Source: Lewinella sp. IMCC34191
Lineage (GTDB): Bacteria; Bacteroidota; Bacteroidia; Chitinophagales; Saprospiraceae
NCBI RefSeq assembly: GCF_003390935.1
Contig: NZ_QNQZ01000008.1
Coordinates: 248,001-312,000, forward strand
Reading direction: 5' to 3'
Length of the DNA stretch: 64,000 nucleotides
Position numbers and translations under genes: made by a program
The notes under the pieces: generated by a model
The model's input: only the letters and a program-made list of their open reading frames with translations
Databases searched by the model: none
Told to the model about the DNA's origin: nothing
Part shown: positions 8,933 to 16,586 of the stretch, piece after piece
Position numbering within the stretch: position 1 is the stretch's first letter
Layout of the letters: the number at the start of each line of letters is the position of its first letter

Positions 8933-9067
8933 CTTAGGCGTAGGGGATACCGCGGCTTACGACCTAAAAACACCCATGCGCATCTGATATAAGAGAAATT
9001 ATGGAGAATCGGCGTAACGGCCCGGGCTGGAAACGTATGAAGCGGCACAAAACATCCGTGCCGTATC

Positions 9068-10114
9068 ATGAAAAAACTTTGCCTCTGCCTGCTATTTCTT
9101 TGCATGCTCTCTTCCTTATCGTACGCCCAGATCAGGAAGGGCGACGGGTTGCTGTACCTGGATCGGACCACCTCCCTACAAGCGCCCCTGCCGATCTCCC
9201 CGTTTTCCGTCGGTGGTGGACTGTACCGCGATGGCGGGCTGGAACGAACGACCTTTCACCTGGGTGGTAGTTACGGGTTAGCCATTGTCGATCCGGTGGT
9301 TGTGGGCGCAAACTTGTACGCTGACGTGAGCTTAGGCGAGTTTGGCGGCCGACAGGTGGAGATTCTGCCCTTCGTGCGCTATTATCCACTGAACACCGCC
9401 GCCCTTATGGCTTATGCCGAGCTGTCTTCGGGCCTGTATGCCTACCGGGGCGGCTCCGAGCTGTTCAAGTCCGCCAGGTTGGCGGTGGGGGTCCACCTGC
9501 CGGTTGGCGGTGGGGCTTTGCTCACACCCAATTTGGGATACACGGTGCGGGAAGGCCGTAACTCGCTCATGCTGGGTGCCGACCTCCAGCTGCGTCTTCG
9601 TGCGGGCGAAGACGATGAAGCTCCTGTCGCGGATTTCAGCCGGGGCACCTTTATGCTGGGAGCGGAAAGCATCAAGCTGACGCTCTATGAGAACGGCAAC
9701 GACATTGGTGCCGATGTTGGCGGCCACTTCTTCCTGGCGGACGGATTTGCCGTGACGGGGCTGATCGGCTACCAGCGCAGCTACCAGAATTACCCCTTCG
9801 GGGGGAACACGGCGGACCGCTACTTCCGCCTCAGCCGGCTACATCTCGGAGCCGGTGCCCGCTACTACCTGACCCGCGACGCCCGGCTGGTATGGTTTGG
9901 TGAGGGCGGCCTGGGCCGGGTGTGGGAAAGCCTGGATACGAACTACGGCATCGACTACCTGGACCCAAGCTTCACCTACCTGACCGCCGGGGTAGGGGGG
10001 CAGTACTTCCTGACCCGCCGGATAGCGGTGGAAGCCGGGCCGCAGGTCCGCTACGACCTGACGCACGAGTCGGTGATCGCGGGTATAAACTTCGGGGTGC
10101 GCTGGGTGCTGTAA
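9068..10114 (+). CDS. Outer-membrane beta-barrel protein (paralogue 2)
   Basis: 348 residues with signal peptide MKKLCLCLLFLCMLSSLSYA. Same strand pattern and nearly the same length as the gene 135 bases upstream. Shared blocks include LLTPNLGYTVREGRNSLML against LLTPQLSYYIDDGKNSLML, and both end in a FGVRW/FGVRY-type last strand. An outer-membrane location is inferred. It is probably a structural or porin-like protein; no TonB-box or plug domain is present, so it is not a TonB receptor. Confidence 0.7.
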   Translation: MKKLCLCLLFLCMLSSLSYAQIRKGDGLLYLDRTTSLQAPLPISPFSVGGGLYRDGGLERTTFHLGGSYGLAIVDPVVVGANLYADVSLGEFGGRQVEILPFVRYYPLNTAALMAYAELSSGLYAYRGGSELFKSARLAVGVHLPVGGGALLTPNLGYTVREGRNSLMLGADLQLRLRAGEDDEAPVADFSRGTFMLGAESIKLTLYENGNDIGADVGGHFFLADGFAVTGLIGYQRSYQNYPFGGNTADRYFRLSRLHLGAGARYYLTRDARLVWFGEGGLGRVWESLDTNYGIDYLDPSFTYLTAGVGGQYFLTRRIAVEAGPQVRYDLTHESVIAGINFGVRWVL

Positions 10115-10142
10115 CTTCGGGGGGCTAACCCGCCCGCCTACC

Positions 10143-11516
10143 TTGCTTGCCGCCTGTATCGTACTGTATCTGCTGCTGACGTTGGGCATCGGTGCCTGGG
10201 CCAGCCGGCGCATTCATTCCAGCCAAGATTTTACGCTGGCCGGGCGGCAGCTGTCCACCGGCCTGGTGGCGGTGACGATCTTTGCCACCTGGTACGGACC
10301 GGAATTCATCATGGGTGTACCCGGCTACTTCGTGCGGGATGGTCTGCTGGGTACCATCACCGACCTGTTCGGTACGTTGCTTTGCCTTACGCTGGTGGGT
10401 ACGCTTTTCGCCCGGCGGCTCTACCGGATGAAGATCGTCACGCTGAGCGACTTCTTCCGCCGCCGCTACGGAGCGCGGATCGAAATAGCCACTTCCCTGA
10501 TCCAGGTGCTGGCCTACTTCCCCTGGATCGCGGCCCAATTCGTCGCCCTGTCTTACCTCTTTCACTCCGTGTTGGGAACGAGCGTACCGCAGGGAATCCT
10601 GCTCGGGGCCGGGATCGTGGTGGTGTACACCTACATTGGCGGGATGTGGGCGGTCACCCTTACCGACCTGCTACAGAGCGTACTGATCGTAGCCGGGTTG
10701 GGACTCGTACTATCGCAGCTGCTGGGAGAGACCGGGGGCCTTGGCGAATTACTCAGCGATCGCCCCAATACCTTTTATGATATACTTCCCGCCAGTGACC
10801 TGGCTTCGTGGAGTGACTACCTGGCGATGTGGATGGCTTTCGGGCTCGGGGCCATTCCTTCGCAGGAAATCTACCAGCGCTTATTCTCGGCTCACTCCGC
10901 TACGGCCGGGCGTAACGGGGTGCTGCTCAGTGGCGTGCTTCTCTTCTTGGTGGGGGCGGTACCCCTGCTGATCGGCCTCGCCGCCGCCAAGCTCCACCCG
11001 GAGCTGATGGATGTGGACGACGGTCAGCACCTCATCCCGGCGATGGTGCGGGAATACACCTCCCTTCCGGTGCAGATCCTGTTTTTCGGTGCGTTGATCT
11101 CCGCGATCCTGAGTACGTCCAGCGGTGCGATGCTGTCGCCGGCTACCGTCATCGGGGAAAACCTCATCCGACCGCGTATGCCAAAGCTCACCGACCGGCA
11201 GCTGTTGCGATGGACGCGCGTGAGCATCATCGGGGTGGCGGCCGTGGCCAGTGCATTCGCCCTGAACGACAGTCACATTCACGGATTGGTGGTGGATTCG
11301 GCCGTATTGCTGATGGTATGCCTGCTGGCGCCTCTTGCGCTGGGGTTGTACTGGAAGCGGGCGAATACCACCGGGGCCTGGACCGCCATCCTCACCGGTG
11401 CCGGGGTCTGGTTCCTGACGGATCGTCTCGGAACGATAGTGGATGCTACGATCTACGGCACACTAGCGAGTTTTGCGGGCATGGTATCGGGCAGTCTCCT
11501 CGGTCGGAAGGCGTAG
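10143..11516 (+). CDS. Sodium:solute symporter family protein
   Basis: 457 residues, almost wholly hydrophobic with about 12-13 membrane spans. The start of the SSS fold is clear: YLLLTLGIGAWASRRIHSS then DFTLAGRQLSTGLVAVTIFATWYGPE. Later blocks (VYTYIGGMWAVTLTDLLQS, SAILSTSSGAMLSPATVIGENL) are family hallmarks; the latter is the TM8 Na+-site region with consecutive Ser residues. No ATG fits; TTG 10143 places the first helix exactly where the family starts. The sequence TACCTTGC at 10139 resembles a -7 box but overlaps this start, so either one may be wrong. Substrate not predictable. Confidence 0.85.
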   Translation: MLAACIVLYLLLTLGIGAWASRRIHSSQDFTLAGRQLSTGLVAVTIFATWYGPEFIMGVPGYFVRDGLLGTITDLFGTLLCLTLVGTLFARRLYRMKIVTLSDFFRRRYGARIEIATSLIQVLAYFPWIAAQFVALSYLFHSVLGTSVPQGILLGAGIVVVYTYIGGMWAVTLTDLLQSVLIVAGLGLVLSQLLGETGGLGELLSDRPNTFYDILPASDLASWSDYLAMWMAFGLGAIPSQEIYQRLFSAHSATAGRNGVLLSGVLLFLVGAVPLLIGLAAAKLHPELMDVDDGQHLIPAMVREYTSLPVQILFFGALISAILSTSSGAMLSPATVIGENLIRPRMPKLTDRQLLRWTRVSIIGVAAVASAFALNDSHIHGLVVDSAVLLMVCLLAPLALGLYWKRANTTGAWTAILTGAGVWFLTDRLGTIVDATIYGTLASFAGMVSGSLLGRKA

Positions 11517-11545
11517 TTTTGTGGGTCCCCAATTCCTTCAAGCAT

Positions 11546-12631
11546 ATGTCCGACCACCGCGATCAAGCCGTCACCTTACTCCGCCAACTGATCGCTACTC
11601 CCTCTCTGAGTCGACAGGAAGAAGCGACCGCCGCGGTCTTGGAAGCGTGGCTACGCGATCACGGCGTACAACCGCAACGGCACCTCAATAATGTGTGGGT
11701 AACGAGCCGCAACTGGATGGAGGGACGCCTGACCGTATTGCTCAACAGTCACCACGACACCGTCAAGGCGGCCGCCGGGTATACCCGAGATCCCCACTCC
11801 CCGGACATCGAGGACGGCAAACTTTACGGCCTCGGCAGCAACGACGCCGGGGGAGCGCTGGTGAGCCTCATCACCGCCTTCCTGACCCTGGAGAACGATC
11901 CGACGTTACCGGTCAACCTGGTGTTGGCCGCCACGGCCGAGGAGGAAATAAGTGGGCCAAACGGTATTGTGGCCCTGTTACCCCTCCTCCCGGAGATCGA
12001 CTGCGGCATCGTCGGCGAACCTACCCTCATGCAACTGGCCGTGGCCGAACGCGGGCTGGTGGTCATTGACGGCGAGACGAAAGGGGAGAGCGGACACGCG
12101 GCCCGGAAGGAGGGAATAAATGCTTTGTATTTAGCCCTGGACGATATCGCCGCCATTCGTGACCACGTATTCAGCCGGCCGAGCGAGAAACTCGGGCCTA
12201 CGGGCGCGGCGGTCACCGTCATCCAGTCCGGTACCCAGCACAACGTCGTCCCCGACCGTTGCACCTTCGTGGTGGACTTACGGGTGAACGAAGCGTACAG
12301 TAATGAGGAGGCGGTGGCGGAACTGCAGTCCGTGTGCCGGCACGCGCAATTAACGCCGCGCAGCCTGCGGCTTCAGTCGAGTGGTATTTCCGACGATCAC
12401 GTATTACTAAAAGCCGCCCGGCGGATGCTGCCCACCGCCGAAACCTACGGATCGCCCACCCTCAGTGACCAGGCCCTAATGCCCTTCCCGACATTAAAGC
12501 TCGGCCCGGGAGATAGCGCCAGAAGCCATTCGGCAGATGAGTTTATCTGGGTGGAGGAGGTTGAGAGTGGGGTGGAGGGGTATGTTGGCTTGATTCAGGC
12601 TTGTGGGTTGTTTTTAGGTCATAGGTCATAG
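11546..12631 (+). CDS. argE: M20 family deacetylase, ArgE-like
   Basis: 361 residues from ATG 11546; the open frame upstream belongs to the symporter region. Metal-site motifs of M20/ArgE-DapE enzymes are in order: SHHDTVK (residues 68-74), GSNDAGGAL (98-106), the EEE at 132-134, GEPT and a late histidine in ARSHSADEF. The family removes acyl groups from N-acyl amino acids. In Bacteroidota the usual role of a 350-residue member is N-acetyl- or N-succinyl-ornithine deacetylation in arginine synthesis. No other arginine gene is adjacent, so the substrate is inference. A -7-like TAGTTTTG (11514-11521) overlaps the symporter stop. The stop codon lies inside a heptamer repeat, so the C-terminus GHRS is repeat-encoded. 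Confidence 0.8.
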   Translation: MSDHRDQAVTLLRQLIATPSLSRQEEATAAVLEAWLRDHGVQPQRHLNNVWVTSRNWMEGRLTVLLNSHHDTVKAAAGYTRDPHSPDIEDGKLYGLGSNDAGGALVSLITAFLTLENDPTLPVNLVLAATAEEEISGPNGIVALLPLLPEIDCGIVGEPTLMQLAVAERGLVVIDGETKGESGHAARKEGINALYLALDDIAAIRDHVFSRPSEKLGPTGAAVTVIQSGTQHNVVPDRCTFVVDLRVNEAYSNEEAVAELQSVCRHAQLTPRSLRLQSSGISDDHVLLKAARRMLPTAETYGSPTLSDQALMPFPTLKLGPGDSARSHSADEFIWVEEVESGVEGYVGLIQACGLFLGHRS

Positions 12632-12702
12632 GTCATAGGTCATGGGTCATAGGTCATGGGTCATGGGTCATGGGGTGTAGGTCATAGGCATAGGTTATAG
12701 GG
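12615..12702. repeat. Heptamer tandem repeat TAGGTCA/TGGGTCA
   Basis: About twelve successive 7-bp units, seven of them TAGGTCA or close variants and three TGGGTCA, with one six-base and one decayed unit at the end. The array starts inside the last codons of the ArgE-like gene and supplies its stop codon (12629-12631). No gene follows on the plus strand. Confidence 0.93.
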
Positions 12703-12757
12703 CAGCATTAGTATGCGAATGTGGCTAGAGGGTTGGGCATGGGGACTGGTGGATCAC

Positions 12758-13156
12758 TTAGGCCTTTCGTTTTGCTTTTTCGGCTTTGCCCACGAATTTT
12801 TCGGGGTTTCGTTGCATGTAGCTTAGGAGACGGGAGACTTCTTCACATGCCGCCTGGTAGGAGGTGTGATGGCCTCTGGAGATGTAACCATGATCTCGAG
12901 CAAACATTAGCCATACTTCTGTCTCGTGGTTCTCCCCGGCGCAATCCGTGAGCTTGGCAATGAAGTGTTTTGGGTAGCGGCGCTTGGCATAGCATTCGGC
13001 TAAGTTGGCGCAGACTGATCTAGAGGAGCGGAGAACCTGATCGGTAAGCGCATATTTTTCCGCGGGTGGGAAAGTCTTACACAGATTGTAGATGGAAGCA
13101 GCGAGTCTGCGACTCTTCTGGAAAGCTAGCCAAGTGGTAAAGTGAGATGTACTCAT
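12758..13156 (-). CDS. Four-helix-bundle protein (S23/IVP family)
   Basis: 132 residues from ATG 13156; a TTG 18 bases upstream is possible but weaker. The family pattern is present: LAFQKSRRLAASIYNL, YALTDQVLRSSRSVCANLAE and ETEVWLMFARDHGYI, the helices of the small protein first seen in 23S rRNA intervening sequences. Here it is free-standing, as is common in Bacteroidota. The C-terminus is lysine-rich. Molecular role unknown. Palindromes lie upstream (13214-13242). Confidence 0.85.
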   Translation of the reverse strand: MSTSHFTTWLAFQKSRRLAASIYNLCKTFPPAEKYALTDQVLRSSRSVCANLAECYAKRRYPKHFIAKLTDCAGENHETEVWLMFARDHGYISRGHHTSYQAACEEVSRLLSYMQRNPEKFVGKAEKAKRKA

Positions 13157-13592
13157 AGGGGATTTTTTCCTCAAGGTGAGGGGCCCCGTAGTAATATTCC
13201 GTTTCTAAATGTTTATATTCGAATATATGCGTTTACAAACGCCTAGTGGGTCTTGACTTCCAGGTAATCAATAGCCGGAAGAATGTTATCAAAACCTGAT
13301 TCTGACCTAGAAATATACGGTGATGGGAGAAGTGACCAAGGTGCTTCACTCTGTAGCATTGCACAAATCATTCACTAGCGGCCGAACGGTTTTACACGGT
13401 AGGCGCTCAGACACCTACAGCCTCAGGGTACAACTATATCCTATCACCTATTCCCTAAATTTTTCTGTTTGCAGAAAAATTCTCCCCCCCCAGGCAGCGA
13501 ACACCAACCCCCCACCGTTACCCCTTTAGTTTTGATGATGGAATAACAGCAGCCTCACTTTATACTCACTAGTTCAACTAGGCTGTAACGCA
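13157..13592. other. Gene-free AT-richer region with palindromes
   Basis: No convincing gene; small open frames lack recognisable sequence. It holds a 14-bp perfect palindrome TATATTCGAATATA (13214-13227) and the inverted repeat GCGTTT/AAACGC (13229-13242), both upstream of the four-helix-bundle gene. It also has a perfect 10-bp stem AATTTTTCTG/CAGAAAAATT with loop TTTG (13458-13481). The base composition is clearly more AT-rich than the coding DNA around it. Confidence 0.6.
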
Positions 13593-13627
13593 AGCAGGGG
13601 AAAACGGACGCACCGTTTTCCCCTGCT
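13593..13627 (-). terminator. Strong hairpin downstream of the BI-1/YccA gene
   Basis: Perfect 15-bp stem AGCAGGGGAAAACGG / CCGTTTTCCCCTGCT with a 5-base loop, 29 bases past the stop of the minus-strand BI-1 gene. There is no long U tract on the minus side; on the plus side GCTTTTA follows. A terminator or 3'-end stabiliser is the simplest reading. Confidence 0.65.
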
Positions 13628-13656
13628 GCTTTTAGGTAATCTCCGTGAAGACTGGC

Positions 13657-14424
13657 TTAGTCACGCTGAAGCACCGCGAGCAAGCGCAGGATCTCCAGGT
13701 ACAACCAAACCAGGGTGACGATCAACCCAACCGCGCTGAACCACTCCATATACTTGGGTGCACGCATGGCGGCCCCGCGCTCGATACTATCGAAGTCGAG
13801 GAGGAGCATGAGGCTGGCGATGCCGATGATTACGACACTGATGCCAATGCCGATGGGGCCTCCCTGGTGGAGGTACGGTACGCTCATTCCGAAAAAGCCG
13901 AGTACGATATTCAGTACGTAGAGTAGGACGACTGCACCCAGCGCCATCATCATACCCGAGCGAAATTTCTGATTGACTTTGATGATGCCTGCTTTATAAA
14001 CGAACAGCATCATAAAGAGAACCGAAATGGTACCCAATATGGCGTTGAACACCAGTCCGACACCAAAGCCGGCGGCGTAGGTGGCGGTTATAGAACCGAT
14101 GAAAAGGCCTTCCAGGAGGGCATAGATCGGAGCCAGCGTGCCGGACATCTTTGGCTTGAAAGTCATGAAGATGACCAGGGCAAAGCCACCCAGTAGGCCG
14201 CCCCAGACGAACAGTTGGCTGGGGAAGAAAAAAGAATACACGGCAGTAGCGGTCAGCAGTGCTCCGAGCAGGAACGTTTTGTTGACAGCTCCGTCGACGG
14301 TCATGACTTCACTGCCGGAGCGTTGGATAACACCTCCATCCAGCGGTTGCGAAGACGCTTTGGCCAGTCGTTCCTCGCTAAGTAGCGGGTTACTGGATTT
14401 GCTAAAGCGATCGGATAAGGACAT
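13657..14424 (-). CDS. Bax inhibitor-1/YccA family membrane protein
   Basis: 255 residues. A soluble 45-residue N-terminus (SNPLLSEERLA, GGVIQRSGSEVMTVDGAVNKTFLLGALL) is followed by about seven membrane helices; the ends of the set read VVIIGIASLMLLLDFDSIERG and VTLVWLYLEILRLLAVL. This matches the Bacteroidota branch of the BI-1/YccA (UPF0005) family, including the aspartate pair (LDFDSIE) in the last region linked to pH-sensitive calcium leak in characterised homologues. It stands alone, followed by the hairpin at 13593. Confidence 0.88.
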   Translation of the reverse strand: MSLSDRFSKSSNPLLSEERLAKASSQPLDGGVIQRSGSEVMTVDGAVNKTFLLGALLTATAVYSFFFPSQLFVWGGLLGGFALVIFMTFKPKMSGTLAPIYALLEGLFIGSITATYAAGFGVGLVFNAILGTISVLFMMLFVYKAGIIKVNQKFRSGMMMALGAVVLLYVLNIVLGFFGMSVPYLHQGGPIGIGISVVIIGIASLMLLLDFDSIERGAAMRAPKYMEWFSAVGLIVTLVWLYLEILRLLAVLQRD

Positions 14425-14477
14425 GTAGATAAGATTGGTTGTTATATAAAACGCCTGAAAGGCATTGTCGTTGCGGT

Positions 14478-14888
14478 TTAAACGAAATACTGAACAGCCA
14501 GCTCGTAGCCCCGCAGACCAAAGCCCACGATTACTCCCTCGCAGTAGGGCGAAAGGTAGCTGTGGTGGCGAAAGGCCTCCCGTTTGTGTACGTTGCTGAT
14601 GTGCACCTCGATCACCGGCGTCTCGATGGCGGCGATGGCGTCGGCAATCGCGATACTGGTATGGGTATACGCCCCGGCGTTTAAAACGATCCCGTCGTAG
14701 TCGTAACCGATCTCGTGGAGCTTGTCTATCAAATCCCCCTCGTGGTTACTCTGGTAGTATTCCAACTCCACGTCGGAGTCGACAAACTTGCCCTTCAGGT
14801 GCAGCATGAAGTCGTCGAAGGTGTCCTCTCCGTAAATTTCCGGTTGCCGCCGGCCCAGGAGGTTCAGGTTCGGGCCGTTAATGATCAT
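14478..14888 (-). CDS. aroQ: Type II 3-dehydroquinate dehydratase
   Basis: 136 residues from ATG 14888 (MIINGPNLNLLG). It converts 3-dehydroquinate to 3-dehydroshikimate in the shikimate pathway. Motifs: GPNLNLLGRRQPEIYG with the catalytic tyrosine (Y19) and arginine (R13), NHEGDLID, LNAGAYTHTS and EVHISNVHKREAFRHHS with the catalytic histidine. Length is normal for the small dodecameric type II enzyme. The upstream region carries CCGTACTA repeats close to the start codon. No other aro gene is adjacent. Confidence 0.95.
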   Translation of the reverse strand: MIINGPNLNLLGRRQPEIYGEDTFDDFMLHLKGKFVDSDVELEYYQSNHEGDLIDKLHEIGYDYDGIVLNAGAYTHTSIAIADAIAAIETPVIEVHISNVHKREAFRHHSYLSPYCEGVIVGFGLRGYELAVQYFV

Positions 14889-14906
14889 GACGCGTAGCAA
14901 GGTGAG

Positions 14907-15077
14907 TAGTACGGTAGTACGGTAGCGGGTAGTACGGTAAGCTTTAGTGGTCTGTTAGTCTTTGGGTACGTCCACCGCCGCTGGGTGAGTAGATACCGGA
15001 AAGATAGGTACTGCCGTACTACCGTACTAAAGCCGCCCGTACTACCGTACTAAGTACCACCGTACTATTGTACTACT
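14907..15077. repeat. Inverted arrays of octamer TAGTACGG / CCGTACTA between divergent genes
   Basis: Left arm 14907-14939 has TAGTACGG twice in tandem, a degenerate unit, then a third copy. Right arm 15014-15077 has CCGTACTACCGTACTA twice (15014-15029 and 15037-15052) and further CCGTACTA-like units up to the next ATG. The left 16-mer 14907-14922 is the exact reverse complement of both right 16-mers. The arms sit directly in front of aroQ and of the flippase, so each gene sees CCGTACTA repeats in the same orientation in its leader. Confidence 0.9.
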
Positions 15078-15078
15078 A

Positions 15079-16518
15079 ATGCTTGCCTCCTTTTTAAAGA
15101 ACGTCCTACTGGTACTGGTCCTTAACCTGGCGGTCAAGGGTATTTACCTCTTTGGTATTGAGCGGACGGTGCAGAACCAACTGCCGGAGGGGGATTACGG
15201 ACTGTACTTCTCGTTGCTGGGCCTGGGCATGGTGCTGCAGGTGATTGCCGACTGCGGCCTGCAGTTGTACAACAACCGGACGCTGAGCGGGCACCGGCAG
15301 TTGCTGGCGAAGTACTTCCCGTACTTTCTTGGGTTAAAGACGCTATTGGGTGCGCTGTTTTTGGGGGCACTGCTGATTGTCGGTTACGTGGTCGGCTATC
15401 GGGACTGGGAACTAGTATTGCTGATGATCATCGGTTTCGGTCAGTTGCTGAATAGCCTGGTCCTCTACCTACGGTCGAGCTTGTCGGGACTGGGTCGCTA
15501 CGCCCTGGATAGTACGTTTAGCGTGCTGGATAAGCTCTTGGTGATCGCCATCATCGGCGGGGTGCTGATCTGGGCTCCCGACCGGCTCAGCATCGGACTG
15601 TTCGCGATCACTCAGGTCGTAAGTTGGGCGCTGACGGCCGGGGGGTTGGGGTACGTGCTCCGCAGCAAACTGGACCGGATCCGGCCGAAGTTCGAGCGAC
15701 GGATGTTGCTCATGCTACTGCGTGGGGGTGCGCCTTATGCCATTGCCATCCTGCTGCAAGCGGCCTATACCCGTACGGATGCGGTCATGATCGAGCGCTT
15801 ACTACCGGACGGAGCCGTGGCGGCCGGTCATTACGCGGCGGGATACCGCTTGCTTGACGCCCTGAATACCGTGGGCTGGCTGGTGGCCGGTCTGCTGCTT
15901 CCCATGTACGCCCGGCTTTACGCCCGGCGCGAGCCTTTTTCCGATTTGCTTCGCTTTAGCGTCCAGTCGTTGGTAGGGGGCGCTTTGGTGGTCAGCTTTG
16001 CGGTGGCGGCCTACGCCCGGCCGATCGTGGATTTACTGTACGACTTCGCGGAGCCGCGTACGGCGACCATCCTCTTTTTTCTGGCGCTTACCTTTATAGC
16101 GCAGTGTCTGAATTACGCCTATGGCGCGCTGCTGGGCGCGACGGGGCACATCGGCCGGATGAACTATATTTTTCTGGGGGGGATCGGGCTGAACGTGGCC
16201 GGTAATCTCTGGGCTTTACCGCGTTACGGTGCACCCGGTGCGGCTGCGGTAACGCTCGCGACGCAGTCGGTGATCGCGGGCCTTCAGGCGGTGTTAGCAC
16301 ACCGATGGTTGCAAATCACGGCGGGTAAGGTAGCCTGGTGGCATCTGATCATGCTGGGAGGTATTCTGCCGGTACCGATCGTAATGATTGCAAGTCTGCT
16401 GCACGTCGACTGGGTTTCGGATATGCTCCTGGCTATGCTAACGGGGATCCTGCTGCTACTGGCCTTGCGCCTGGTCGATCTTCGGGAATTATGGAGGTTA
16501 TTCAGGGAACGAGCCTAA
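15079..16518 (+). CDS. Polysaccharide flippase, Wzx/MOP superfamily
   Basis: 479 residues, about 12-14 membrane helices. The start (LKNVLLVLVLNLAVKGIYLF then YGLYFSLLGLGMVLQVIADCGLQLYNNRTLS) and the middle (GGAPYAIAILLQAAYTRTDAVMIERLLPDGAVAAGHYAAGYR, with a charged pair in TM7) match the oligosaccharide flippase family. It would move lipid-linked glycans across the inner membrane. No glycosyltransferase cluster is adjacent, so the cargo glycan is unknown. The ATG directly follows the CCGTACTA repeat array. Confidence 0.85.
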   Translation: MLASFLKNVLLVLVLNLAVKGIYLFGIERTVQNQLPEGDYGLYFSLLGLGMVLQVIADCGLQLYNNRTLSGHRQLLAKYFPYFLGLKTLLGALFLGALLIVGYVVGYRDWELVLLMIIGFGQLLNSLVLYLRSSLSGLGRYALDSTFSVLDKLLVIAIIGGVLIWAPDRLSIGLFAITQVVSWALTAGGLGYVLRSKLDRIRPKFERRMLLMLLRGGAPYAIAILLQAAYTRTDAVMIERLLPDGAVAAGHYAAGYRLLDALNTVGWLVAGLLLPMYARLYARREPFSDLLRFSVQSLVGGALVVSFAVAAYARPIVDLLYDFAEPRTATILFFLALTFIAQCLNYAYGALLGATGHIGRMNYIFLGGIGLNVAGNLWALPRYGAPGAAAVTLATQSVIAGLQAVLAHRWLQITAGKVAWWHLIMLGGILPVPIVMIASLLHVDWVSDMLLAMLTGILLLLALRLVDLRELWRLFRERA

Positions 16519-16586
16519 GCAATATCCTAGGATTCGGGGCAATGCGGGGTGCAAAAACTTCGCTATAGCAGGGTATAACCCCGCCC

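Noticed and set aside
13320-13529. Small open frame in the gene-free region
   Set aside because: No similarity to any family seen, no promoter, and it crosses the 10-bp hairpin at 13458.
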